From positions 4,535,752 through 4,599,751 of the forward strand of contig NC_005085.1 in the NCBI RefSeq assembly GCF_000007705.1: a stretch of 64,000 nt of DNA. The letters run 5' to 3'. Under the pieces are notes generated by a model. The model was not told where the DNA came from, made no database searches, and saw nothing but the letters and a program-made list of their open reading frames with translations. This DNA comes from Chromobacterium violaceum ATCC 12472. Lineage in GTDB: Bacteria; Pseudomonadota; Gammaproteobacteria; Burkholderiales; Chromobacteriaceae. Made by a program: the position numbers and the translations under genes. How positions within the stretch are numbered: position 1 is the stretch's first letter; every line of letters begins with the position of its first letter. Below, in pieces: positions 37,451-44,978 of the stretch.

Positions 37451-38245
37451 ATGCTCACCATCGGACAACTGGCCCGCTGCCACGGCCTCAGCACCAAGAC
37501 GCTGCGCCACTACGACAGCATCGGCCTGTTCCGCCCGGCGCTGACCGGCCGCGACAACGGCTACCGCTACTACCTGCCGGCGCAGGTGGCGGAGCTGGGG
37601 CGCATCGTCATGCTGCGCGAGCTGGGCCTGCCGCTGGACGAGATCGCCAAGCTGCTGCCCGCCGACGAGGCGGCGCTGCGCCGCGCGCTGCGCGAACATG
37701 CGGCGCGGCTGCGGGATGAGATCGAAGCGCGGCGCGAGCGGATCGCGCGCATCGAGCGCCGCCTCGACCAAACCGAATGGAGCCAGACCATGATTCAGAC
37801 ACCCGATATCGTCGCCCTGCCCGCCTTCCGCGTGGTCGGCCTCGCCTGGAGTCCCCAGGACGAGGGCGACATCCCGGCCATGTGGCAACGCTTCCTCGAA
37901 CGCGAGCATGAAATCGCCGACGCCCGTCCCGGCAGCAGCTACGGCCTGTGCCAGCCGCTGCCGGACGGCGGCTGGCGCTACCTGGCCGCGCTGCAAACCG
38001 CGCCGGACGCGCCGGTGCCGGACGGCATGGCCGCCGTGGACGTGCCGGCGCAGCGCTACGCCCGCTTCCACCACGTCGGCCCGGTGAGCGGACTGCCCGC
38101 CACCTTCCAGGCGATACACGGCAGCTGGCTGCCCGCGGCCGGCCTGGCGGCGGTGGAGGGCATCGAGTTCGAGTACATGGACGCGCGCTTCCTCGCGCCC
38201 GATCATCCCGACTCGCTGACCGAGCTGTACATCCCGATACGCTGA
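37451..38245 (+). CDS. MerR family regulator with GyrI-like effector domain (BmrR type)
   Basis: This 264-residue protein has a MerR winged helix (MLTIGQLARCHGLSTKTLRHYDSIGLFRP, residues 1-70), a dimerising coiled coil (about 75-112), and a C-terminal GyrI-like ligand domain (about 118-264, VVGLAWSPQDEGDIPAMWQRF to the closing ELYIPIR). Such proteins respond to cationic drugs or other hydrophobic ligands. No pump gene is adjacent, so the visible target is its own promoter. The start matches the family N-terminus. Confidence 0.9.
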   Translation: MLTIGQLARCHGLSTKTLRHYDSIGLFRPALTGRDNGYRYYLPAQVAELGRIVMLRELGLPLDEIAKLLPADEAALRRALREHAARLRDEIEARRERIARIERRLDQTEWSQTMIQTPDIVALPAFRVVGLAWSPQDEGDIPAMWQRFLEREHEIADARPGSSYGLCQPLPDGGWRYLAALQTAPDAPVPDGMAAVDVPAQRYARFHHVGPVSGLPATFQAIHGSWLPAAGLAAVEGIEFEYMDARFLAPDHPDSLTELYIPIR

Positions 38246-38379
38246 GCCCCGCCGCGCGGCCCCCGCCCGGATGCGTGCCCGGGCCGCGACCCATTCATTC
38301 CTGTTCACAGCTGACGTAGACGCTCGAAACGCCTATCTTCATATTAGAATTCGCGCTTTCGTCACTCTGAAGGGTAGCC

Positions 38380-39852
38380 GTGTCCGGCCCATTTTCTCGC
38401 TATCGCCTGGCCATCATCGTCGCCCTGCTGTTGCTTGCCGGCATCTTCGTCAATGCCGGCCTGTACTACCGGCAGGGCAGTCAGGACATCCGCCACGGCA
38501 TTGTCGAGCAAGGGCTGCCGCTGACCGGCGACACCATTTTTTCCGAAATAGACAAAAGCATCCTGCGCCCGCTGTCCGTCGCCGCGCTGATGGCGAACGA
38601 CACCTTCCTGCAGGACTGGCTGAAAGACGGCGAACGCGACCCCGAACGCGTCGCCCGCTACTTGGCCGCCATCAACGGCCGCTACGGCATCACCGGCAGC
38701 TTCCTGGTTTCGGAAAACAGCCGCCGCTACTATTACGCCGGCGGCGTGCTGAAAACCGTGTCGCCCGCCGACCGCGAGGATGTCTGGTACTTCCATAGCC
38801 GCCAGATCAAGGAAGCCTACGACATCACCCTGGACGAGGACATGACCAACGGCGGCAAGACCACGTTGTTCATCAACCACCGGATGCTGGACGGCAAAGG
38901 CAAGCTGCTGGGCGTGATCGGCGTCGGTCTGCCGCAGCTGGAGCTGAGCGCGCAGCTGGCCGCGCACGAACAACGCTTCCAGCGCCGCATCTACTTCATC
39001 GACCGGAGCGGGCGCATCGTGCTGGACAGCTCGGGCACCACGCCCCGCAGGCTGGCCGAGCAGCCCGGCCTGGCGAACCTGGCCTCCGCCATCCTTGCCG
39101 GCGGTACTGAGCCCAAAAAACTGGAATACAGCCGCGACGGCAACCGCTACCTGCTGACCAGCCGCCTGCTGCCGGAGCTGGGCTGGCACCTGCTGGTGGA
39201 ACAGAACGAAACCCTGGCGCTGCAGCCGCTGCACGCCGCGCTGCAGGTGAACCTGGCCATCAACACCACCATCCTGCTGCTGGTGCTGATCGCCGTGCTG
39301 GCCACCTTGCAGCATTACCAGCGGCGGATGCGGCAACTGGCCACCACCGATCCGCTGACCGGATGCCTGAACCGGCTGGCCTTTCTCGACCTGCTGCCCG
39401 GCTGGCTGCGCGCCTGCGAGCGCACCGGCGCCGAACCCCAGCTGCTGATGATAGACATCGACCACTTCAAGCAGGTCAACGACAAGCACGGCCACCAGAT
39501 CGGCGATCAGGTACTGCGCGAAATCGCCGACCTGCTGCGCTCGCAGCTGCGCGGCAGCGACCTGCTGATCCGCTGGGGAGGAGAGGAATTCGTGGTGCTG
39601 GTGGGCAGCCATGGCGAAGACGACGCGCTGGCCGAGCGCCTGCGCACCGCCGTCGCCCGCCACGTGATGAGCGCCTCCGGCAAGCGGCTGACCGTGACCG
39701 TCAGCCTGGGCCTGTGCCAATGGCTGCCGCCGGAGACGCTGGAAGCCGCGGTCGCCCGCGCCGATCTGGCCTTGTATGCCGCCAAGCAGGGCGGCCGCAA
39801 CCGCGTCTGCCACGCCGCGCCCTATCAGCCGATAGACGAGCCGATCGCATGA
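38380..39852 (+). CDS. Membrane diguanylate cyclase (GGEEF)
   Basis: This 490-residue protein starts at GTG 38380 after AGGGTAG. The order is a membrane helix (about 9-30), a periplasmic Cache-like sensor (about 35-280), a second helix (about 290-310) and a GGEEF domain. The active site is GGEEF at residues 400-404, with the substrate motif DIDHFKQVNDKHGHQIGDQVL. The inhibitory I-site RGSD (391-394) sits five residues before GGEEF, so product feedback is likely. It makes cyclic di-GMP in response to an external ligand. A PilZ protein is elsewhere in the window (9072-10574). Confidence 0.93.
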   Translation: MSGPFSRYRLAIIVALLLLAGIFVNAGLYYRQGSQDIRHGIVEQGLPLTGDTIFSEIDKSILRPLSVAALMANDTFLQDWLKDGERDPERVARYLAAINGRYGITGSFLVSENSRRYYYAGGVLKTVSPADREDVWYFHSRQIKEAYDITLDEDMTNGGKTTLFINHRMLDGKGKLLGVIGVGLPQLELSAQLAAHEQRFQRRIYFIDRSGRIVLDSSGTTPRRLAEQPGLANLASAILAGGTEPKKLEYSRDGNRYLLTSRLLPELGWHLLVEQNETLALQPLHAALQVNLAINTTILLLVLIAVLATLQHYQRRMRQLATTDPLTGCLNRLAFLDLLPGWLRACERTGAEPQLLMIDIDHFKQVNDKHGHQIGDQVLREIADLLRSQLRGSDLLIRWGGEEFVVLVGSHGEDDALAERLRTAVARHVMSASGKRLTVTVSLGLCQWLPPETLEAAVARADLALYAAKQGGRNRVCHAAPYQPIDEPIA

Positions 39853-39867
39853 TAAATGATTACAATA

Positions 39868-39889
39868 TGGACTTTGACCGTAAAGTCCA
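39868..39889. repeat. Palindrome (possible operator) before a 57-codon ORF
   Basis: TGGACTTT and AAAGTCCA are exact inverted repeats around GACCGT. A TACAAT-like hexamer lies at 39861-39866, just upstream. The size and spacing fit a dimeric regulator site of MerR or similar type. It stands three bases before the short ORF. Confidence 0.55.
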
Positions 39890-39892
39890 CCC

Positions 39893-40066
39893 ATGCCTCC
39901 CATCCAGCTGCTGATGCGCGACGATTGCTGGAACATCGGCCCGGAGCTGGCCGAACTGCACCGGGATCCCGGCTATCGCTGCGCCAGCGTCGACGACCTG
40001 TCCCGGCTGCCTGACGCCGACGCCGCTCTGGCAAGGCAGCAGGTGTCGGCCCAGCAAGCGATATGA
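39893..40066 (+). CDS. Short hypothetical ORF (57 aa)
   Basis: An ATG-to-TGA frame with an in-frame acidic, non-repetitive peptide (MPPIQLLMRDDCWNIGPELA to ARQQVSAQQAI). No Shine-Dalgarno is visible: the palindrome comes directly before the start, so translation would be leaderless or weak. It resembles no family I recognise and may be a remnant of a larger gene. The 382-base stretch 39853-40234 otherwise holds only a GCCAGGCGG / CCGCCTGGC hairpin at 40093-40117. Confidence 0.35.
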   Translation: MPPIQLLMRDDCWNIGPELAELHRDPGYRCASVDDLSRLPDADAALARQQVSAQQAI

Positions 40067-40234
40067 GGAAGCGAACCATGCGCCGCCGCGGGGCCAGGCG
40101 GCTGAAACCCGCCTGGCGCAACGCCGTCCACCTCTTCGAAGGCGACGCGTCGCATGCGCTAACCCGGAAGCCTTGATCTGAAGCCCCATGCCGCAGGCGC
40201 CGCCTGCCGGCAGCACCCATCCAGGAGAAAAGCC

Positions 40235-40759
40235 ATGTCCGATACCGCCCTGCTGATCATCGACGTCCAGGTCGGCGTCGTCGAGGGGGAGCCGCGCGCC
40301 GCCCGCCTCGACTCGGTGCTCGACAGCCTCAACCTCGCCATCCTCAAGGCCCGCCAGCGCGGCATGCCGGTGATTTTCGTCCAGCATGAGGAAGACGATC
40401 TGCCGCGCGGCTCCGACGCCTGGCAACTGCATCCCAAGCTCGCGCGGCAGGACGGCGACCCCATCATCTACAAGCGCTACGGCGACAGCTTCTGCGAAAC
40501 CGATCTGGCGCAGCTGCTGTCGGCGCGCGGCGCGAGCAAGCTGTGGGTAGGCGGCGCCGCCACCGATTTCTGCGTCGACAGCACCTTGCGCAACGCGGTG
40601 TCCCGCGGCTATCAGGTCACCGCCATCGCCGACGGCCATACCACGCTCAGCGCCTTCGCCTTGAGCGGCGAGCAGGTGATCGACCATTTCAACGCCATCT
40701 GGCAAGCCTCCAGCGCCACGCCTCAGCCGTTGCGAGTGCTGCCGGCGGCGGAACTGTAA
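40235..40759 (+). CDS. Isochorismatase family cysteine hydrolase
   Basis: This 174-residue protein has the triad of the family: Asp10 in LLIIDVQ, Lys80 in IIYKRYGDSF, and Cys113 in ATDFCVDSTLRNAVSRGY, with the non-proline cis-peptide region GGAATDFC before it. Relatives cleave isochorismate, nicotinamide, N-carbamoylsarcosine or similar amides. The substrate cannot be assigned, and no neighbouring pathway gene helps. AGGAGAA lies before the ATG. A bidirectional terminator follows. Confidence 0.9.
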   Translation: MSDTALLIIDVQVGVVEGEPRAARLDSVLDSLNLAILKARQRGMPVIFVQHEEDDLPRGSDAWQLHPKLARQDGDPIIYKRYGDSFCETDLAQLLSARGASKLWVGGAATDFCVDSTLRNAVSRGYQVTAIADGHTTLSAFALSGEQVIDHFNAIWQASSATPQPLRVLPAAEL

Positions 40760-40775
40760 ATCCGTTCCAGCCATG

Positions 40776-40804
40776 AAAAACGGCGGGGAATCCCCGCCGT
40801 TTTT
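40776..40804. terminator. Bidirectional terminator between isochorismatase and chitinase genes
   Basis: AAAAACGGCGGGGA and TCCCCGCCGTTTTT are perfect arms with a minimal loop. It serves both converging genes. Confidence 0.92.
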
Positions 40805-40818
40805 CCGTCCTCGCACGC

Positions 40819-42441
40819 TTACTTCTTGGCCGCTTTGGCTTTGGCCGCGGCAGCGGCTGCCGCGCGGCGCTGGGCGGCCGTCGCCGCGTCCAGCCTCACC
40901 TCGGCGCTGGTCTTCAGCAAGGTGGACTGCGCGTCGTCGCCATCCAGCGACCAGCTGAACACGCCGCCCAGCTGCTGCGAGCGCACGTAATCGAGCTTGC
41001 CGCGGATGGTGGCGGGGTCGTCGTAGCTCCAGAACTCGTTGCCGTCGTAGGTCCACAGCTGCTTGGCCACCGGGCTGTTGAACTGCTTGGCGCTGCGCTT
41101 CACCAGGATGCGGTAATCCTCGATGCCCTGCTCGTAGGTGCCCTTGGCCGGGCCGGTGGCCACCTGGTACAAGCCGTCCCCCTTCGGACCGGCGGCGACG
41201 CCCGCCCAGCCGCGGCCGTAGAACGGCAGGCCGACGTTGATCTTGGCGCGCGGCACGCCGGCGTTCACCAGGGTTTTCACCGCGTCGTCGACTGTGTAGT
41301 AGACCTGGTCGCCAGTCACCGGCGCGGCCGGATCGCGGTAGAGATTGGACTGGAAGTTGGTCGGCCCCTTGGCGTCCCAGCCGCCGTGGAAGTCGTAGGT
41401 CATCACGTTGATCCAGTCGAGATAGCTGCTGTAGGCGGCCGGCTCGGTGTTGCGGATCTTGTCGACGCCTGAGCCGATGGCGGCGGTCAGGTAGTAGCGG
41501 CGCTTGTTGGCCGTGGACAGCGCGTTCAGCTGGTTGCGGAACTCGGCCATCAGCAGCGTGTAGTTCTGCTTGTCGTTGGGATCGACGGTATTGGTCGGCA
41601 GCCCGCCGCCGCCCGGGTATTCCCAATCGATGTCGAAGCCGTCGAACACGCCGAGCGCCGCCGCCTGTCCGCCGGCGTTCTCGCCCACCGGCAGATTGCC
41701 CTTGATGTAGAGGTCGATGCACGAGCTGACCATCGCCTTGCGGCCGGCGTCGGTGGCGGCGAACTTGCCGAAGTTCTTCGACCAGGTCCAGCCGCCCAGC
41801 GAGATCAGCACCTTCAGTTGCGGGTTGGCCAGCTTCAGCTTGCGCAGCTGATTGAAGTTGCCGCGCAGCGGATCGTTCCAGCTGTCGGCCTTGCCGTCCA
41901 CCGACTCGTTGGCGGCGAAGGAACGCTGGTAGTCGGCCCAGGCGTCGCCGCCATCGCCGTTGCCGTTCTCGGCGCGGGTGACCATGCCGCACTTGCCGTC
42001 GGCGTAGACGTTGCCGAACGCGTAGTTGAGGAAGGTCAGTTGCTTGTCGCCGCCGGACTTCACCAGGTTGAAGACCTTGTAGTTGCGGTCGTAGATGCCC
42101 CACTGGGCGAAGTAGGAGCCGACATGGCGGCCGACGGTGGGCTTGGGCTCGGGCGGCACACCGCTGCCGGGATTGCCCGGGGTGCCCGGGTCGCCGTTGT
42201 CTGGCACGCACTCGCTGGCCGGACGCTCCTGCCAGGCGCCCCATTGGCTGCTGCCGGGCTGCTCGCCCTGGGTCCACCAGCTGGCGCGCCAAGTCTTGCC
42301 GTTGAAGGTGGCGTAATCGCCGGCGTTATAAACCTTGCCGCTGGCCCACGGCGAGCAAGACGGCGCGGCCCAAACCGCCTGGGACAGCGCGAAGGCGGCG
42401 CCGACTGCCAGCAGCGCGCGCGACAACGGGAAATGCATCAT
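40819..42441 (-). CDS. Secreted GH18 chitinase with N-terminal chitin-binding module
   Basis: This 540-residue exoenzyme hydrolyses beta-1,4-GlcNAc chains. A signal peptide (cut after QAVWA) is followed by a CBM5/12 module at about 27-71 (WASGKVYNAGDYATFNGKTWRASWWTQGEQPG shortened here to its Trp-rich core WRASWWTQGEQPG). A Pro/Gly linker leads to a GH18 barrel with DGFDIDWE at 267-274, where E274 is the acid catalyst. MTYDFHGGWD and WSLDGDD are later conserved strands. The ATG at 42441 has AGGAGAA upstream. The C-terminus ends with an unusual Ala/Lys tail of about 20 residues. A lux-box-like site lies 140-160 bp upstream; chitinase is a known quorum-sensing target in Chromobacterium. Confidence 0.93.
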   Translation of the reverse strand: MMHFPLSRALLAVGAAFALSQAVWAAPSCSPWASGKVYNAGDYATFNGKTWRASWWTQGEQPGSSQWGAWQERPASECVPDNGDPGTPGNPGSGVPPEPKPTVGRHVGSYFAQWGIYDRNYKVFNLVKSGGDKQLTFLNYAFGNVYADGKCGMVTRAENGNGDGGDAWADYQRSFAANESVDGKADSWNDPLRGNFNQLRKLKLANPQLKVLISLGGWTWSKNFGKFAATDAGRKAMVSSCIDLYIKGNLPVGENAGGQAAALGVFDGFDIDWEYPGGGGLPTNTVDPNDKQNYTLLMAEFRNQLNALSTANKRRYYLTAAIGSGVDKIRNTEPAAYSSYLDWINVMTYDFHGGWDAKGPTNFQSNLYRDPAAPVTGDQVYYTVDDAVKTLVNAGVPRAKINVGLPFYGRGWAGVAAGPKGDGLYQVATGPAKGTYEQGIEDYRILVKRSAKQFNSPVAKQLWTYDGNEFWSYDDPATIRGKLDYVRSQQLGGVFSWSLDGDDAQSTLLKTSAEVRLDAATAAQRRAAAAAAAKAKAAKK

Positions 42442-42581
42442 GGTGGTTCTCCTCTTCTTGATGAGTGAACGGCGGAGGGATTCGCTCCTGCCAATGCGCA
42501 CACCGACATGAGCGTCTCATGTGGTATTACATTGGTATCAGGATCGAATATCCAGACCCAAATTCAAGAACAGGCAGAATC

Positions 42582-42601
42582 CTCTGTCATTTTGTACAGG
42601 T
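42582..42601 (-). promoter_or_regulatory. Candidate lux box upstream of chitinase
   Basis: On the minus strand ACCTGTACAAAATGACAGAG fits the classical 20-bp LuxR-type box at about 16 of 20 positions, with CTGT-N8-ACAG symmetry. The 269-base gap 42442-42710 holds this site and the terminator at 42651; no gene was seen. The chitinase start is 141 bp downstream of the box edge. No luxI/luxR pair lies in the window. Confidence 0.45.
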
Positions 42602-42650
42602 TCTATTCATACAGAATGACAGATATACAACAGAATCTTCAAAAAGAGCG

Positions 42651-42682
42651 CAAAAATAAAAAGGAGGCCTTAAGCCTCCTTT
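42651..42682 (-). terminator. Terminator after the His-rich gene
   Basis: On the minus strand AAGGAGGC and GCCTCCTT pair around a TTAAG loop and are followed by TTTATTTTT. Confidence 0.9.
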
Positions 42683-42710
42683 CTCTCACATCCGGAGATG
42701 ACCCGGCCGA

Positions 42711-42956
42711 TCAGGCCGCTTTCTTCACGTGGTGATGCTTTTTGTGATGGTGATGCTTGCCGTGCTTCTTGGCGGCTTGCGCCTTTTGCGCGGCCGGAGC
42801 CGAGCTGGCTTTCTTGGCGTGGTGCTTCTTGTGATGCTTGTGATGCTTGGCCGGCGCGGCGGCCTTGGCGGCCGGCGCGGAAGCGTCGGCGGCGTAGGTG
42901 GCGGCGGAACCCAGGCCCAGAGCGGCGGCCAGCAGGAGGGCGGTCAGTTTCTTCAT
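42711..42956 (-). CDS. Small secreted His/Lys-rich protein
   Basis: This 81-residue protein has a signal peptide (ending ATYA/ADAS) and a mature part of about 58 residues made almost only of His, Lys and Ala, with 14 histidines in two clusters (HHKHHKKHH and HGKHHHHKKHHH). No fold is expected. Candidate roles are metal binding (Ni, Cu, Zn), acid-shock buffering as in Asr-like proteins, or polyanion binding. The ATG at 42956 has GGGAG seven bases away; 42962 is a possible earlier ATG. Monocistronic. Confidence 0.82.
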   Translation of the reverse strand: MKKLTALLLAAALGLGSAATYAADASAPAAKAAAPAKHHKHHKKHHAKKASSAPAAQKAQAAKKHGKHHHHKKHHHVKKAA

Positions 42957-43089
42957 GGTCATGCTCCCGAATACGAGTGTAAGGATTCTGTTTCTGAGGC
43001 GCTGTTTCCGGCGTCCTTGAACCTATAGTAGGCAGGCCGCCCCATCCCGTCTGTGAGGCCTGTGTAAGCGGGTGTAACCAATCGTAATG

Positions 43090-44406
43090 TCAGCGGGCGG
43101 ACTCGCCTTCGGCCGGCGCCGGCGGGATCAGCGTCACCAGCAGCTGGTCGATCCGGTAGTTGTCGATGTCCACCACCTCGAATTTGTAGCCTTCGAACTC
43201 CACGCTGTCGGTGCGCTTGGGGATCCGCCGCAGCATGTACATCATGAAGCCGGCGATGGTTTCGTAGTTCTCGTCGTCGGGGAAGGATTCGATGTCCAGC
43301 GCGCGCAGCACGTCCTCCACCGGAGTCGCCCCGTCCACCAGCCAGGAGCGGTCGTCGCGGCGGACGATCTGTTCCTCCTGGAACTGGCTGACCAGGTCGC
43401 CCATCACGGTGCTCATCAGGTCGTTCAGCGTGATCACGCCCACCACCAGCGCGTATTCGTTCATCACCACGGCGAAGTCCTCGCGCGAGGCCTTGAAGCG
43501 CTCCAACAGCTCGGACAAGGTCAGCGAATCGGGAATGATCAGCACATTGCGTATCGTCAGCTCGCGCTTCATCGACAGGCTCTGCTGGTTGATCAGCCGC
43601 ATCAGGATGTCCTTGGAGTCGACATAGCCGATCACCGAGTCGATCACGCCGTCGCAGACCAGGAACTTGGTGTGCGGATGCTCGGCGATCTTCTGCTTGA
43701 TGCTGGCCTCGTCCTCGTGCAGCGTGAAGTAGACGATGCTTTCGCGCGCGGTCATCGACGAAGGCACGGTGCGGCTTTCCAGCTCGAACACGTTTTCGAT
43801 CAGGTGGTGCTCCTTCTGCTGCAGCACGCCGGCCTCGGCGCCGGCGTCCATCATCGCCAGCAGATCGGCCGGAGTCAGATCCTCCGCCCGCGCGGTCGGC
43901 ACCCCCAGCATGCGGAAAAACACGTTGGCCAGGCCATTGAACAGCCACACCAGCGGCCGGAACAGGGCGACGCAGAACAGCATCGGCCGCACCACCAGCA
44001 GCGCGATGCGCTCCGGCGCCACCATGCCCAGCCGCTTCGGCATCAGGTCGGCGAACAGCACGAACAGCGACGTGACGGCGGCGAAGGACAGCACGAAGCT
44101 CAAGTGCTCGACCCAACCCGCCGGCGTCACCAGATGCAGCATCGCGGCGAAATAGGGCGTGAACGCCGCTTCGCCCAGGATGCCGGCCAGGATGGCCACC
44201 GCGTTCAGGCCGATCTGCACCACGGTGAAGAAGTGGCCCGGCTGCTGCTGCAGCTCCAGCACCCGCTCGGCGTTGAGGTTGCCCTCTTCCGCCAGCAGCC
44301 TGAGCTTGATCTTGCGCGCGGCGGCCAGGGAAATCTCCGACACCGAGAAAAAGGCGCTGGCGGCGATCAGCAGGAGGATGATGGAAAGATTGTTTGCAAG
44401 GCTCAC
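43090..44406 (-). CDS. CorC/HlyC-type membrane protein with CNNM and CBS domains
   Basis: This 438-residue protein probably starts at GTG 44406 (MSLANNLSII). Its parts are a CNNM (DUF21) transmembrane domain (about 1-190, three or four helices), two CBS domains (about 205-330, SKDILMRLINQQSL and NEYALVVGVITLNDL), and a CorC_HlyC transporter-associated domain (about 345-425, DDENYETIAGFMMYML). The family is linked to magnesium/cobalt export and resistance. Upstream in-frame ATGs to 44514 add a polar stretch and are less likely. The older name hemolysin is misleading. Confidence 0.87.
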   Translation of the reverse strand: MSLANNLSIILLLIAASAFFSVSEISLAAARKIKLRLLAEEGNLNAERVLELQQQPGHFFTVVQIGLNAVAILAGILGEAAFTPYFAAMLHLVTPAGWVEHLSFVLSFAAVTSLFVLFADLMPKRLGMVAPERIALLVVRPMLFCVALFRPLVWLFNGLANVFFRMLGVPTARAEDLTPADLLAMMDAGAEAGVLQQKEHHLIENVFELESRTVPSSMTARESIVYFTLHEDEASIKQKIAEHPHTKFLVCDGVIDSVIGYVDSKDILMRLINQQSLSMKRELTIRNVLIIPDSLTLSELLERFKASREDFAVVMNEYALVVGVITLNDLMSTVMGDLVSQFQEEQIVRRDDRSWLVDGATPVEDVLRALDIESFPDDENYETIAGFMMYMLRRIPKRTDSVEFEGYKFEVVDIDNYRIDQLLVTLIPPAPAEGESAR

Positions 44407-44568
44407 GATAAGTCCCGAACAAGTGCTTGCGCCCCGCCGCGAATAAGACCACCCGATTCGCGAGACTGAACGCATGGATTTGATGTCCAGTATAACAGAG
44501 CCGTTTTCGCCCACCGCCCCGCCGCCGCCGGCCGCGCGTACAATCGGGCCATTTCATCGGAGGAACGT

Positions 44569-44970
44569 ATGAGCTGCGAACTGTGCCGGCAACCCGCCGG
44601 CGACCTGCTGTACCAGAACGACAAGCTGTGGCTGGTGCTGGTGGACGAGCCCGGCTACCCGGGCTTCTGCCGCGTGGTCTGGAAGGCCCACGTCAAGGAG
44701 ATGACCGATCTCTCCGCAGACGAGCGCCAGCACCTGATGGACTGGGTGTGGCGCGCCGAGGCGGCCGTCCGCCAAGTCATGCAGCCGGCCAAGGTCAACC
44801 TGGCCAGCCTGGGCAATGTGGTGCCCCACCTGCACTGGCACGTGATTCCCCGCTTCGAGGACGACGCCCACTTCCCCAGCCCGATCTGGGCCGCGCCGCG
44901 CCGCGAAGCGCCGGCGCGCGCCTGGCCGGGCCTGGCCGACCGGCTGCGCCAGGCGCTGCTGGCCGGCTGA
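44569..44970 (+). CDS. HIT family protein
   Basis: This 133-residue nucleotide-binding protein ends its core with the histidine triad HLHWHVIPR. The N-terminal CELCRQPAGDLLYQNDKLWLVL with two cysteines may bind zinc. Family members hydrolyse nucleotide phosphoramidates or dinucleoside polyphosphates. A GGAGGA ribosome site lies before the ATG. Its substrate is unknown. It stands alone between divergent and convergent neighbours. Confidence 0.92.
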   Translation: MSCELCRQPAGDLLYQNDKLWLVLVDEPGYPGFCRVVWKAHVKEMTDLSADERQHLMDWVWRAEAAVRQVMQPAKVNLASLGNVVPHLHWHVIPRFEDDAHFPSPIWAAPRREAPARAWPGLADRLRQALLAG

Positions 44971-44978
44971 CCGCCGCC

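Noticed and set aside
34576-37497. A 973-codon open frame on the minus strand opposite the large oxidoreductase
   Set aside because: The plus-strand frame has FAD and Fe-S motifs across its whole length; the opposite frame is an antisense artefact of GC-rich codons.
40078-40176. A 32-codon basic ORF before the isochorismatase gene
   Set aside because: It is composed mainly of the GCCAGGCGG hairpin, lacks a ribosome site and is very short.
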